DNA of 64,000 bases, from assembly GCA_947495125.1 (NCBI GenBank), contig CANLXL010000001.1, positions 1-64,000 of the forward strand, in the 5' to 3' direction. Position numbers and translations under genes: made by a program. Of the stretch, positions 63,987 to 64,000 are shown piece by piece; position 1 is the stretch's first letter; each line of letters starts with the position of its first letter. The notes under the pieces are model-generated. The model did no database searches, was not told the origin of the DNA, and worked only from the letters and a program-made list of their open reading frames with translations. Origin of the DNA: an uncultured Flaviramulus sp. (GTDB lineage Bacteria > Bacteroidota > Bacteroidia > Flavobacteriales > Flavobacteriaceae).

Positions 63987-64000
63987 GTAAAACTCCTGTG

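Overview
The window is AT-rich chromosomal DNA from a member of the Bacteroidota, most likely a (marine) Flavobacteriaceae. The evidence is gene content (DUF2851, DUF3467 beside rpoC, GDYXXLXY protein, TIGR02117 protein, DUF5117/5118-type metalloprotease, GH92), promoters of the Bacteroidota type (TAnnTTTG, with TTG/TTTG about 18-19 bp upstream), and genes that almost all lack a Shine-Dalgarno sequence. No insertion sequence, prophage or CRISPR array is visible.

Layout. 0.2-11.7 kb: mixed small genes (DinB, VOC, a WYL regulator, TetR plus alpha/beta hydrolase, MOSC, DEAD-box helicase, cupin). It includes an ECF sigma factor/membrane protein pair facing a DUF6249 membrane protein. Both sides carry the same GTAACC-N16-CGTC promoter. 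A 615-bp gap at 8.7-9.3 kb holds a candidate small RNA. 11.9-26.0 kb: a carbohydrate or sugar-acid catabolic locus made of two converging units. The plus unit has glycerate kinase, an MFS transporter, a PEP-hydrolase-like TIM barrel, a cupin and a giant lipoprotein (dehydrogenase propeller, cupredoxin, ThuA). The minus unit has a TIM-barrel isomerase, two Gfo/Idh oxidoreductases, a Zn-alcohol dehydrogenase and an epimerase, ending at an AraC regulator. The mix resembles 3-keto-sugar pathways, but the substrate is unknown. It has no glycoside hydrolase and no SusC/D pair, so a small imported molecule is likely.

26.0-29.7 kb: queD-like and idi genes, prfC, a small Fe-S protein, and DUF3467, whose 3' end has been tandemly copied as 105-bp units. 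29.8-44.8 kb: the information-processing core on the minus strand: rpsU, xerC, hpf, tRNA-Thr/Tyr/Gly/Thr, tuf, tRNA-Trp, secE, nusG, rplK, rplA, rplJ, rplL, rpoB, rpoC. Regulatory structure is rich here: a strong Shine-Dalgarno sequence on rpsU only, a long hairpin between rplL and rpoB, heptamer repeats between rpoB and rpoC, and a 26-bp duplicated tRNA-Thr 3' end.

44.9-52.4 kb: housekeeping and membrane genes on the minus strand (acyl-CoA dehydrogenase, HhH protein, Na+/alanine symporter, K+ channel, PspC, DUF2851, lipB, and a 52-codon YqaE/Pmp3 gene). 52.7-64 kb: lysS, a cyanophycinase-like/GH92 pair, two paralogous membrane-anchored hydrolases, a large zinc metalloprotease lipoprotein, and a three-gene membrane protein unit running off the right edge.

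All functional calls come from reading motifs and recalling families. No database search was run.
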